From assembly GCA_034926225.1 (NCBI GenBank), contig JAYFRF010000017.1:1-64000 (forward strand): DNA of 64,000 nt. Direction: 5' to 3'. This document shows, piece by piece, positions 1-8,900 of the stretch. The translations under genes and the position numbers were made by a program. The notes under the pieces were generated by a model. That model made no database searches. It saw only the letters and a list, made by a program, of their open reading frames with translations, and had not been told where the DNA came from. Origin of the DNA: JAAZKA01 sp034926225 (GTDB lineage: Bacteria; Bacillota; Clostridia; Oscillospirales; QAMX01). The stretch's first letter is position 1, and each line of letters begins with the position of its first letter.

Positions 1-47
1 TATGATACCATTGGTATACGCAATTGTCAACACGGCTCTGCCCGTGA

Positions 48-203
48 TACCTCGGCAGTTTAAACGTGTTGGGTCGGCTATTTCGCCGTGACACCTCGGC
101 TATTCGGGCGTGCAGGGTTGGCTCTCGTCCCGAAATTTACACAACTGCCGTAGCGCAGCTCGGTACGCAGACGGTCACATACGGAGGGCTTGAGGATGAC
201 TAA
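48..203 (+). pseudogene. C-terminal end of a phage baseplate J-like protein (frame interrupted)
   Basis: This open stretch ends in AVAQLGTQTVTYGGLEDD, like the C termini of phage P2-type gpJ baseplate wedge proteins, and is followed, with an overlap of 8 bases, by the tail protein I gene, which is the usual J-I order. In the same frame a TGA at 45-47 interrupts the sequence and no good start follows, so either the gene is broken here, the reading frame shifts, or the window begins close to an assembly error. Two related strings (CGTGATACCTCGGC near 44 and CGTGACACCTCGGC near 87) hint at a small local duplication that could have caused the break. The function is inferred from position and the short tail only. 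Confidence 0.4.
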
Positions 204-762
204 CCTGAAAAACTCCCAGATGACCGAAGTGCTGCCGGAGGCGATAACCGAGGATCCGGCGGTGCAGGCTTTGAGCTATGCAGTTAACCGGCAGATACAG
301 CGGCTGCTGCAGTACGCGGACACGACCCGCATCATCTGTCTGGTGCACAAGCTCCCCCACAAGATGCTGGACGTACTGGCGGTGGAGCTTCGCACCCCTG
401 CATATAAGGAAACCTTTTCACTGGAGACAAAGCGACGGCTGGTGAAAAGCACCTTGCTGTACTACGCAAAGATGGGCACAAAGACCGTGGTGGAGCAGGT
501 GGTCGCGGACATATTCGGCAGCGGCAGCGTACAGGAGTGGTACAAATACGACGGGGAGCCGTACCGCTTCAAGGTGGCCACACAAAATCCTGGCATAACC
601 GGCGCGATGGTGGAGGAATTTAAGGAGGCTGTGTACTCCGTGAAACGACTATCCGCTTGGTTGGACGATGTGGTGTTGGAGCTGACCACGGAGCCGATGC
701 AGCAGTATTACGGGTTTATCCTGCACACCGGCGACACCATCACGCTGACCATGAAAGCATAA
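196..762 (+). CDS. Phage tail protein I (gpI-like baseplate component)
   Basis: The 188-residue product matches the tail protein I family of P2-like contractile tails: the N-terminal stretch with ALSYAVNRQIQRLL, then the conserved core LPHKMLDVLAVELRTPAY and LVKSTLLYYAKMGTKTVVE, and the C-terminal WLDDVVLELT. It is a structural protein of the baseplate that sits between J and the tail fibre. ATG 196 is chosen over the TTG at 190 because GGAGGG at 183-188 lies at a correct distance from the ATG. The start overlaps the preceding J-like frame, which suggests translational coupling. Downstream is the tail-collar fibre, the expected order. Identification is confident; the exact phage type is inference. 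Confidence 0.9.
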   Translation: MTNLKNSQMTEVLPEAITEDPAVQALSYAVNRQIQRLLQYADTTRIICLVHKLPHKMLDVLAVELRTPAYKETFSLETKRRLVKSTLLYYAKMGTKTVVEQVVADIFGSGSVQEWYKYDGEPYRFKVATQNPGITGAMVEEFKEAVYSVKRLSAWLDDVVLELTTEPMQQYYGFILHTGDTITLTMKA

Positions 763-776
763 AGGGGGAATGGACT

Positions 777-2807
777 ATGAGCTTTCAGCCGCCCAAGTTT
801 ACGATCGCGGGCAAGACCTTGCAGCTGCGCGGCTTGCAGGGGGACGAGATACGCTTTACCAAACTAAAAATGGGAGACGGAGCGCTGGGCACGCAAGCAC
901 CATCGACGCTGACAGACCTGGTACACCCGCTGATCACAGTCAGTGTGCAGGGCATACGCCGAGGTGGGAACTATGTAACCATCAGCGGCACGTTTTCGAA
1001 CGCCGGTTTGCAAACTGGTTTCTATTGGCGGGAGATAGGATTGTTTGCGGCAGACCCGGACGACCCGGACAACCGCGACGCGGACATCTTGTATGCCTAC
1101 CAGAATGCATATGACCTGGCGGACTACATCGCAGACCCGGACGATGAGATCATTGAGAAAGTCATAAACTTTGTGGCCATCGTCGGGGACGCAGAGAACG
1201 TCAGCGCGGAAATAAGCCAGAGCCTGGTTTTTATCACGCAGAATGACTACAACTATTTTATAGAAGAGCACAACCACAACTACTACAGCCACGACAGCTT
1301 TTTCGTTCGCAAGGTCAACCAAGTGGGGCCGGACGAGAACGGTAACGTCAACACCTATACGGGGGCGCAGGAGCTTTTCGTCAACGGTGCATGTGTAGAA
1401 ACCACCGAGGACGGCACGGAAGCCTTTCCGTTCAAGACTGTACAGGGTGCGGTAAACGCTATTTTCGATGGAGCAAAGATCTGTACCATCCGTATTGCAG
1501 CGGGAACCTACGCGGAGGACGTGGCCATCAGCAACAAACCGATTACTACTGTCATCCTGCAAGGCACGGCTGGCGCGAGACCTGTGATAAAGAGTGTCAC
1601 GGCGTCACGGCTGAAAGAACTGCGGATTGACAATTGCAACACAAACGGCACGGGGACAGGCGGGGCAGCAATCTCGATTGACCGCACGGCTGCCTTTTAT
1701 GTAGGTAACGCGACGCTTACCGCGCCGGGTGCCAATGCGGTGTGCGGCGTGCTGGTGTTCGGCGGGCAGGGCGACTTGTCCACAATCACAGCGTCGGGCT
1801 TTACCAACGCTGTGCAGGCCGGGGGACGCGCCACTATGGGCGTGACAGGCTGCACACTCTCCGGCACATACTCTTTCGTGGCAGATGCGGCCTTTGTGAT
1901 CGCGAGCGGCAATACCCTGACAGCCACAGCCGCGCCACGACGGGAGCTAAACGGCGGTAAGGTATACGACAGCGCGGAGGAGATCACCCGGCAGCTCACG
2001 CTGGAGGCATACGCTGCCGGAGGCGGCACGGACAAATACACCAAAGTATTTGAGCACGTTTTTGCGGCCTACGACAAGGCTGCGTTTTTAGTGTCCGGTG
2101 TCGGATCCGCTGCGGCAGCGGGCGGCCATACATTCCTGACAGTCATTGCCGGTCCGGGCTTTGACACGCCGCAGGTGACGGCTTACGAGCTGCGTCGGGA
2201 CGAGACAGGCAGCACAGGGTGGAGTTATTACTACACCTATGACTCAGGTACACGGCGCTTTGCTCTGTACCTATGCCAGACGGCCAACACAAGCGCGGCA
2301 ACCGTGACATTCACGGGGCCGCAAGCGATGCTGACCGAGCACAATGCTTTCCGTAAAAACGAGAGCACAACGACAGCGCCGACAGGCGCAGTGCAGATTG
2401 CCGCAGGCTTTGTCTACACATCCGACCACGCGATTCCCGCTGTGGCTGCGGCAGCGACGAGTGGCGCGGACACAATCGCATTAACGCTGGATGCGCGGCT
2501 GACCGTCATGGACGGCGTATTGGTGCAATTCAAGGCTCCGGTAGACAGCCACGGGATAGAGTATGTCACACTGCGGGGCGTCACCTACAGGCTGGTGGAC
2601 GCTTGCGGGAACCCACTGCACAAAGGCTGGAACGTCTTTTACAGCGGGAAATGGCTGTCCGTACTGCTGGACAAAACAAACGGGTATGCCTACCTCCAAA
2701 ACTCGGCGGAGTTTTCCAGGGCCGTAATAAAAAAACTGCGCGTCAAACTCTCGGCGGTGTCTACCTACGAGCAAGTCATGACGCGCAATATCTTTACCTT
2801 TGTGTAA
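777..2807 (+). CDS. Phage tail-collar fibre protein
   Basis: The 676-residue product starts MSFQPPKFTIAGKTLQLRG and its first about 150 residues match the N-terminal domain of phage tail-collar fibre proteins (DUF3751 family): FTKLKMGDGALG, then FYWREIGLFAADPDDPD, DILYAYQNA. That domain anchors the fibre to the baseplate. Residues about 195-420 are repetitive, with motifs such as GTYAEDVAISNKP, and look like a right-handed beta-helix (pectin-lyase-like) fold, common in receptor-binding or depolymerase fibres. The C-terminal part is unassigned. The start ATG follows AAAGGGGG with normal spacing; an upstream in-frame start would overlap tail protein I. Its host receptor cannot be inferred. Confidence 0.85.
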   Translation: MSFQPPKFTIAGKTLQLRGLQGDEIRFTKLKMGDGALGTQAPSTLTDLVHPLITVSVQGIRRGGNYVTISGTFSNAGLQTGFYWREIGLFAADPDDPDNRDADILYAYQNAYDLADYIADPDDEIIEKVINFVAIVGDAENVSAEISQSLVFITQNDYNYFIEEHNHNYYSHDSFFVRKVNQVGPDENGNVNTYTGAQELFVNGACVETTEDGTEAFPFKTVQGAVNAIFDGAKICTIRIAAGTYAEDVAISNKPITTVILQGTAGARPVIKSVTASRLKELRIDNCNTNGTGTGGAAISIDRTAAFYVGNATLTAPGANAVCGVLVFGGQGDLSTITASGFTNAVQAGGRATMGVTGCTLSGTYSFVADAAFVIASGNTLTATAAPRRELNGGKVYDSAEEITRQLTLEAYAAGGGTDKYTKVFEHVFAAYDKAAFLVSGVGSAAAAGGHTFLTVIAGPGFDTPQVTAYELRRDETGSTGWSYYYTYDSGTRRFALYLCQTANTSAATVTFTGPQAMLTEHNAFRKNESTTTAPTGAVQIAAGFVYTSDHAIPAVAAAATSGADTIALTLDARLTVMDGVLVQFKAPVDSHGIEYVTLRGVTYRLVDACGNPLHKGWNVFYSGKWLSVLLDKTNGYAYLQNSAEFSRAVIKKLRVKLSAVSTYEQVMTRNIFTFV

Positions 2808-2821
2808 GGGGGATTTATAGC

Positions 2822-3625
2822 ATGGGCATGAAAATATTCGAGGAAAGCGGCACGTTTAATCCCGCGGACCACCTGCTGGAACCCGGCGATGCGCTGGAGG
2901 TCATCGTCGTCGGAGCCGGCGGCGGTGGCGGTGGCGGATACGCCCAAAATAGCACGTACAAAGCCGGAGACGGTGGACCTGCTGGGAGCGGTGGCGCAAA
3001 GGCATATGCAGCCGGCGGCGGAGGAGGAGGCGCCGGTTATGGCGGCGGAGGAGGAGGCGGTGGGGGTCGTGGAGCCGCCTCTGCTGGAGCAAGTGCCGGT
3101 AGTGGCGCCGGAGGTGGAAGCGGTTATGTTGTCTTCAAGACCATTGTTTTACCAGATTTGAGCGGCATACCTGTAACCGTAGGTGCTGCTGGGGCCGGAG
3201 GGACAAGGGGAGAAGGCGAGACTGCTGCGACACCTGGACAAGATGGCGGGGCGTCCAGCTTTGGATCATATGCAACGGCACCAGGCGGCGGCGGTGGTGG
3301 CGCAGGAAATATAACAGGAGCTGCCATCGGTGGTGTCGGTGGTACCAAGGGCGGCGACGGTGCGTTTTCTCCAGGCGCTAGCAATATAGACCTCGGCGGC
3401 GGTGGCGGTGGCGGAGGCTTTGTCCTCGGTACGACGGTTCGCTCAGGCGGTGGCCGAGGCAGCAACGGTGCAATAGCCGGTGGAAACGGCGGATTTAGCG
3501 GCGGCGGTGGTGGATCTGCAAATACGGCGGTCGCTGGTGAATCCGTAATAGGCGGACATGGGAGCGCGACTGCAAACGGCGGCGAAGGCGGATCCGGTAA
3601 GGGTGCCGTCATTATTTTCTGGTAA
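2822..3625 (+). CDS. Glycine-rich phage tail tip or fibre-associated protein
   Basis: The 267-residue product opens MGMKIFEESGTFNPADHLLEPG and ALEVIVVGAGGGGGGG, then consists mostly of glycine runs (up to seven or eight Gly) broken by short turns such as APGGGGGGAGN. Such proteins form polyglycine-II helix sandwiches at the distal tip of tail fibres (for example the T-even gp38 adhesins), a property known from the family and inferred here. It has its own ribosome binding site (AAGGGGGA) directly after the fibre gene. A second in-frame ATG lies two codons later. The low-complexity GGC/GGT composition makes this stretch prone to slippage, so variable length between strains is expected. Confidence 0.75.
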   Translation: MGMKIFEESGTFNPADHLLEPGDALEVIVVGAGGGGGGGYAQNSTYKAGDGGPAGSGGAKAYAAGGGGGGAGYGGGGGGGGGRGAASAGASAGSGAGGGSGYVVFKTIVLPDLSGIPVTVGAAGAGGTRGEGETAATPGQDGGASSFGSYATAPGGGGGGAGNITGAAIGGVGGTKGGDGAFSPGASNIDLGGGGGGGGFVLGTTVRSGGGRGSNGAIAGGNGGFSGGGGGSANTAVAGESVIGGHGSATANGGEGGSGKGAVIIFW

Positions 3626-3636
3626 GGGGCGAAAAT

Positions 3637-3912
3637 ATGAAATATATCTTTTGCAGAAATGAGCGCGTCGCGCAAATCATTCCGGAACTTGACCCGGTAT
3701 TCCCGGGGGTACCCATCGAAAAGCGCTATGCAGCGGATTTTCTGTCGGCTTGCATCATTGTGGACGATGCAACAGAAGTACAGCCCGGCTGGGTGTACGA
3801 CGCTGACACAAATGCGTTTGCACCTCCCCCTGAACCCCCTGCGCCGGAACCGGACCCGGATGCGATAACGCCGGAAGAGGCATTAAACATCCTGCTCGGA
3901 GGTGAAGTATGA
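3637..3912 (+). CDS. Small phage tail-associated protein, function unknown
   Basis: The 91-residue product (MKYIFCRNERVAQIIPELD...) ends in a Pro-rich linker (PPPEPPAPEPDPD) and ITPEEALNILLGGEV. I recognise the general type, short acidic proteins between tail fibre and holin in Firmicutes phages, but no specific function. It starts 11 bases after the glycine-rich gene behind AAGGGG and overlaps the next gene by four bases (ATGA), so it is translated as part of the same tail/lysis transcript. It could be a fibre chaperone or minor tail component; that is speculation from position only. Confidence 0.65.
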   Translation: MKYIFCRNERVAQIIPELDPVFPGVPIEKRYAADFLSACIIVDDATEVQPGWVYDADTNAFAPPPEPPAPEPDPDAITPEEALNILLGGEV

Positions 3913-4322
3913 TTACACGTGAAAAAGCATGGCAGTTGCGCAAAGTAATAGAATCATCGGTATCGGCGGCGAATCTCACAGTTGAAGCAGCGTTAGAGTG
4001 TGTTGAGCTTTATCCCGAGTGGGAGGTCGCCAAGGCGTACACAGCAGGGCAGCGGTGTAAGCGGGGCGGCACACTGTACGAGTGCTTTCAGGGACATACC
4101 AGTCAGGCAGACTGGACGCCTGAGGTTGCGCCGTCTCTATGGGGGGCGGTGACCGTCGATCCGGCTACAGGATATGACGAGTGGGTACAGCCCACCGGCG
4201 CACACGACGCCTATAACACTGGGGATCGAGTCGTATACGCAGGAGTCGTATACGAGAGCTTAATCGACGGGAACACATATAGTCCTGAAGTGTACCCCGC
4301 AGGATGGAAAGTGGTGGCTTAA
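3909..4322 (+). CDS. Phage protein with tandem CBM5/12-like chitin-binding modules
   Basis: The 137-residue product has a short N-terminal helical part and then two repeats of the carbohydrate-binding module 5/12 type. The first is WEVAKAYTAGQRCKRGGTLYECFQGHTSQADWTP with a following LWG, and the second is AYNTGDRVVYAGVVYESLIDGNTYSP with a following GWKVV. These aromatic and YxAGxxV..G..Y features are typical for modules that bind chitin or cell-wall glycans, and short proteins of this kind are common in Firmicutes prophages just before the holin. A role in binding cell-surface sugar is inferred. It overlaps the preceding gene by four bases. Confidence 0.75.
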   Translation: MITREKAWQLRKVIESSVSAANLTVEAALECVELYPEWEVAKAYTAGQRCKRGGTLYECFQGHTSQADWTPEVAPSLWGAVTVDPATGYDEWVQPTGAHDAYNTGDRVVYAGVVYESLIDGNTYSPEVYPAGWKVVA

Positions 4323-4323
4323 C

Positions 4324-4773
4324 ATGAATCACGCTTTGGATATGAGATTTCCGGTGCTGATATGCGCCGCGGGTGTCGGCGGCGTCTTGTCGTCGCTGTG
4401 GGGAGGATGGGATGTGCTGCTGAAAGCGCTGCTAATCATGATGGCGGTGGACTACATAACCGGGCTTTGCGTCGCGGCGCTTGGGAGGTCAAACAAGAGC
4501 CTGACCGGGCACATTACGTCTAACGCCGCGTTCCTCGGATTAATAAAAAAGGTAGCAATCCTCCTCATCGTCCTGGTCGCCGCACAGTTGGAAACGGTGA
4601 CCGGCACATCGCTCTTCCGCAGCACGGTCGCGATGTTTTTCATCGGCAGCGAGGGGTTATCAATCATAGAAAATACGGGGCTTCTGGGTGTGCCGTTGCC
4701 CTCGGCCCTAAAGAAATGGTTCGAAGCGCTGCGTAATAAAAATGACACGGGAGGTGGTAACGATGGCACTTAA
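4324..4773 (+). CDS. Phage holin (holin 4_1 / toxin-secretion type)
   Basis: The 149-residue product has the layout of the Phage_holin_4_1 family. It has a transmembrane segment near residues 10-27 (VLICAAGVGGVLSSLWG), the family motif MMAVDYITGLCVAA around residues 39-52, the conserved NKSLTGHITSNAAFLGLIKKVAILLIV, and a further hydrophobic segment ending in MFFIGSEGLSIIENTG. Holins form the membrane lesion that releases or activates the endolysin. It directly precedes and overlaps the endolysin gene by 11 bases, the classical lysis cassette arrangement. Confidence 0.9.
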   Translation: MNHALDMRFPVLICAAGVGGVLSSLWGGWDVLLKALLIMMAVDYITGLCVAALGRSNKSLTGHITSNAAFLGLIKKVAILLIVLVAAQLETVTGTSLFRSTVAMFFIGSEGLSIIENTGLLGVPLPSALKKWFEALRNKNDTGGGNDGT

Positions 4774-5593
4774 AGGCATTGACGTATCCCACAACAATCG
4801 CGTTTACGACTGGCAGCGTGCCGCGGCGGACGGTGTTCGCTTTGCCATGATCCGCGCCGCTCTCGGCAGCGAATCCGGACGCTTGACTGTGGACACGCAG
4901 TTTGCGGCAAATATTAAGGGCGCTGCGGCGGCGGGAATCGCGGTGGGTGTGTACGTTTACAGTGCCGCGCTGACCACAGCGGCGGCGAAGCTGGAGGCGG
5001 AGAATCTGGTCGCGCTGCTGGTAGGTTACAGGGAACTGATCACCTGGCCGGTGGCTTACGATATCGAAATGACCGCCCAGGCGCGCAAGGATCGCCGAGT
5101 GATCAACACGGAGCAGGCTGTAGCGTTTTGCAGCGTCATCCGTGCGGCGGGGTACATCCCGGCGTTATACGTCAATCCAGCATGGATGACGGATTTCATT
5201 AACTATGATGCTGTGAAGAACGCGACACGCGCAGATCTATGGCTCGCCGATTGGCGTCGGGGCAAGATGCCCGACAGCCGCGCGGGGATGTGGCAATACG
5301 AGGTGCGTGGTACTGCGGCGGACGTCAAGGCAGGACGAGCGACGGTCGTGGGCAGCGTCGACGGTGTGTCCGTGCCGATCGACGTCAACATCAGCTATAA
5401 GGATTATGGGGAGGAAAATATGGTACGGTATAAGTATGCGTATGAATGCCCGGATTGGGCGCAGGACACGCTGAAAAAGCTTGACCGAAAGAAGTATCTG
5501 ACGGGCAAGGGCGACGACAAGGGACTTGACCTCACCGAGGACATGCTTCGGATGCTCGTTGTGCTTGATCGCGCAGGCGCGTTCGGGGAGTAA
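4763..5593 (+). CDS. Phage endolysin, GH25 N-acetylmuramidase
   Basis: The 276-residue product begins MALKGIDVSHNN; GIDVSH holds the first catalytic-site Asp (about residue 7) and VAYDIE the D-x-E pair (about residues 100 and 102) of glycoside hydrolase family 25, which cleaves the MurNAc-GlcNAc bond of peptidoglycan. The catalytic domain runs to about residue 210 and ends with the family-typical VDVNISYKD (read here as IDVNISYKDYG). The last about 58 residues (CPDWAQDTLKKLDRK...LDLTEDMLRMLVVLDRAGAFGE) form a C-terminal helical domain found in Clostridia phage lysins. No signal peptide is seen, so it relies on the holin. ATG 4763 is chosen because GGGAGGTGG precedes it at good distance. Confidence 0.93.
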   Translation: MALKGIDVSHNNRVYDWQRAAADGVRFAMIRAALGSESGRLTVDTQFAANIKGAAAAGIAVGVYVYSAALTTAAAKLEAENLVALLVGYRELITWPVAYDIEMTAQARKDRRVINTEQAVAFCSVIRAAGYIPALYVNPAWMTDFINYDAVKNATRADLWLADWRRGKMPDSRAGMWQYEVRGTAADVKAGRATVVGSVDGVSVPIDVNISYKDYGEENMVRYKYAYECPDWAQDTLKKLDRKKYLTGKGDDKGLDLTEDMLRMLVVLDRAGAFGE

Positions 5594-5686
5594 TCCGTCA
5601 ACGTAGATCTGACTTGCGTGTCGGAATGATCCAGTAGGCGTGGGGTTTATGTTCTACGAGCCGAGGCAATTTGTGTAAATATGAGA

Positions 5687-5720
5687 GGGGCGCTCCATTG
5701 GGTGATGGAGCACCCCTTTT
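5687..5720 (+). terminator. Intrinsic terminator of the phage lysis module
   Basis: A 12-base stem (GGGGCGCTCCAT pairing with ATGGAGCACCCC, one mismatch) with a six-base loop is followed by TTTT. It ends the late phage transcript; beyond it the composition drops to AT-rich DNA. Confidence 0.8.
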
Positions 5721-5791
5721 AATATTCGACAAACCTCATTATATAGTGGAGAGTTATTATAAACATTAAGTGAAGTTAATTGTGCGTAAAT

Positions 5792-5941
5792 TCATGATAA
5801 ATAACCATATTCTTCTCCTTTATCCTTATATGAAATAGCCTTTGACTTATTCCTAATATTTTCTATAGCATTGGTACAAAGCAAAGTAAGCGGTTCACCT
5901 GTTGCTGCTTTGAAGTTGAAGCCAAAAAGTTGACCCTCCAT
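5792..5941 (-). CDS. Small ORF directly downstream of the SIR2 gene, unknown
   Basis: A 49-residue frame (MEGQLFGFNFKAATGEPLTL...) lies 28 bases after the SIR2 stop on the same strand. Its residue mix looks protein-like rather than random, and the frame is open for a further ten codons upstream of the ATG. There is no clear ribosome binding site, so it may be the decayed end of a longer gene or a small accessory gene cotranscribed with SIR2. No family is recognised. The rest of the stretch between the phage terminator and the SIR2 gene shows no other feature. Confidence 0.35.
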   Translation of the reverse strand: MEGQLFGFNFKAATGEPLTLLCTNAIENIRNKSKAISYKDKGEEYGYLS

Positions 5942-5969
5942 TACCAATTCATTAAGTATAGTAATTCAG

Positions 5970-8900
5970 CTAATTATTTTCTTTAAGAAATACAATTTTT
6001 TTTATCTCTGAAAATTCATCCTCGCTTTTGATTATTTCTTTCCATTTAAAAATGACCTTGTCATCAAATCCTTGGCCATAAAGAAAGCTCGCTATTTCGC
6101 AAACTTGGATTCTGCACTTCAAATGGCTTATAGCTTCTGCCTCAGAACTACCGTGGGTAATTGTTGTTTTATAAATCAACTGGTCCATTACACAGAGTAA
6201 AAGTTGTATTTCGGTCTTCTCTGGTGTTTTATATTTCAGCAAAGAATAACACAATTCCAAAGACGATAGCAATCCATCGTTGATTTTTCCGGTCGCTTGG
6301 TAAGTAGAAAATTCAAATGCTTTGTTCCAAAATGCACAGGTTTTTAAATTAGGGTCTACTGCAATTTTCTCAATTTTTACTATGTTATAATAGTCCCTGA
6401 GTAAATCAATATCAGTTGTTTCTGATAACCACATTTTTTCATAGCATGATGCGTCTATATCATTTGGATCGGTGTTTTCAAGAAAATCGTATCGAAATAA
6501 TGTCAATGCCGCAGAACTATAATAATTTTTATATATTGTTAAAATTTCCAAGGCTTTGTCGAGTTCTTCTTTGCTTAAATTTACTCTTTTAATTGTTAAT
6601 CTAATGAATAGGAGAAGACTTAAATACAGTCTATTTTTTGCTTCACCATTGACTGACCAGTCATAATTTTTTTGAGCAAAAGCTTTTATAGTTTTTATTG
6701 TCTCAATATAGTTCACTGATGCAATATTAATATCATTTAAAACGGAAAATACGTTACCAAATAATCCCCCACCGGAAAAAGTACCAATTTGCTGAGAATC
6801 ATTTTTCAACCTGCTTATTGTGTCATTAAAAATATCATTTGCCAGATCTTTTTTAGAATCCGGTTTTAGAAAATATAAAATTTCTTTATATTTATCATTT
6901 TTGCTATCCACTAATAGCTTGAATAACCATTTTTCATCGTTCTCATTGATTTGGACCAATTGATACATATATATAAGTCTATTGATTGCACATTCTCTTT
7001 GTTCAGGCTCATTAGAAACAACCATTTTTTTTATTTCATATAAGCAATCTTCGTAAACTTCTTGTTTTACAACTATTTTTTTCTTAAAAACAGAAAGAAA
7101 ATGGATAGGGTCAATATACTCATTTCGAATATCGAAAACTATTGGAAACATTAGAATTTTTTCAATACGATCTACTTGTTGTTCTTCAGTATATGATCCA
7201 ATTAGACCCTTCAATAAATATTTTATACCCTTAAAATTTACTCTTTTTCTATTATGAAGAATATCTAACGATAAATCTAATATTGAATCCAATACAGCTG
7301 TTGAGCACTTATAACAAAGTCTTGCAACAATATACGGAACAACGGCCGCAGATTGCTCGTAAATTGAAGCAGAAAAAAAATAATTCTGCGGTTCAACTCT
7401 TTGTAGTAACACTCGCAATATTTTTACATAGTCATTAGCAATACTATCTACTTCTTTTTGTGTCATGATTCCCAGTTGTGCTCTGCCAAAGAACAAATCC
7501 AAATGCTTATCATCTTGCGCGATTAACATTTGCATTAAACACCAATGTGGGTAATACTGAACAAGTCTTTTTATTGTCCCAACAAGGCCCCTGGTGTTCG
7601 TAACATTTCCAAGCCTGAAGGGATGGCCACTTTGCTCTATGAACCGTAAATATTCTAATGCATAAAATACACTCTCATTAGAAGTTCCAAAATGGGTGGT
7701 ATATGTGGTAGACAAATCAAAATTCGTGTTTGCACCATCTGCCTTTATTTCATCTTGTATATTTAAGCGAAGATAGTATTTTTCATTTTCATCCCACCAA
7801 GATATGTCTCCCTGATTCACACACTTTTCCAAAGTTTCCATAGAAAAATTCCGCTGTTTGATAAAGTTAAATAAAGAAACACAACTATCTTCAATAGAGC
7901 ATAGGTACTCTTTTTTCTGTGATTTAAAAAGTTTTTGCCTAACTAAGACCAAATTTTTCATAAGGATATCTTCTGCTTTTGAAAAGCTTCCTATAATTGC
8001 ATACATGCTTGCTTTAATAAGAGGCCAATAAAGGTCTCCCTTAGATAATTGCCATTGATCTAATTTGTCAGATATTCCATCAGCTTCAAATTTGTAAAGG
8101 TATTTCCACCAATCACAAGCATATAAAAACTGCTTATCATCATATGTCAGTATGTTTTCTTGTATTCTACCTTTGCAACAGTCATAATTATCCCATTGGG
8201 CTAATTCACGAAATGATCGTAGTAGACGCAAATATGTAAATTGAACTTTGTAGTTAGTACTATCAATAGAAAAAGAGTCATTGGTTAGCTTTTCCCAAAT
8301 TGCCATAGTTGATTGTGCAAGTAACGGTCTTCCGACTATTTCGCAGAATCGAAGATATTCATAGATATACAGAATCTGTTCTTCTTCTGTTCCTTGATCA
8401 AATAAACTCTTTTTCAGATGTATAAGAATATAATCCGTCCTTTCTTTCATTTTCCATGGAAGATAAATCCACCCCGGATATGAATCATTTAACTTTTGTA
8501 AAATAAGAGTGTATTCCTTAATATCTGCCTTTTCCTTGATGTGTATACAATTAATATCAAACCAATTATCTCTACTATCTTTATTATCTATTTCTGCTTT
8601 CAGATCTTTTAAAAACTGATCAATTCTTTCTGAAATATTTAATGATGGATATAATTCGTCCAAGTCAACCACAACTATGTTTTGTTCGGAAAGCATTTTA
8701 ATCGTTGCCTCAGGAGCATGATTAACTGATATCATATAAATTTTTTGTGAACTGCTTCTCCCTAAATTATCGTGTATCCATCCAATCCATTTCAAAAAAT
8801 TAGGATCCTCACATGAAAATCCAATCATGCAAAAAACATTTTCCAACAAAGCCTGCTGTACCGTATTTACAAGAGCGGCAAACTTCACCGGATAGGTTCT

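Noticed and set aside
3124..3675. A Pro-rich minus-strand frame opposite the glycine-rich phage gene
   Set aside because: Pro runs are the mirror of GGC/GGT glycine codons; it is a shadow frame.
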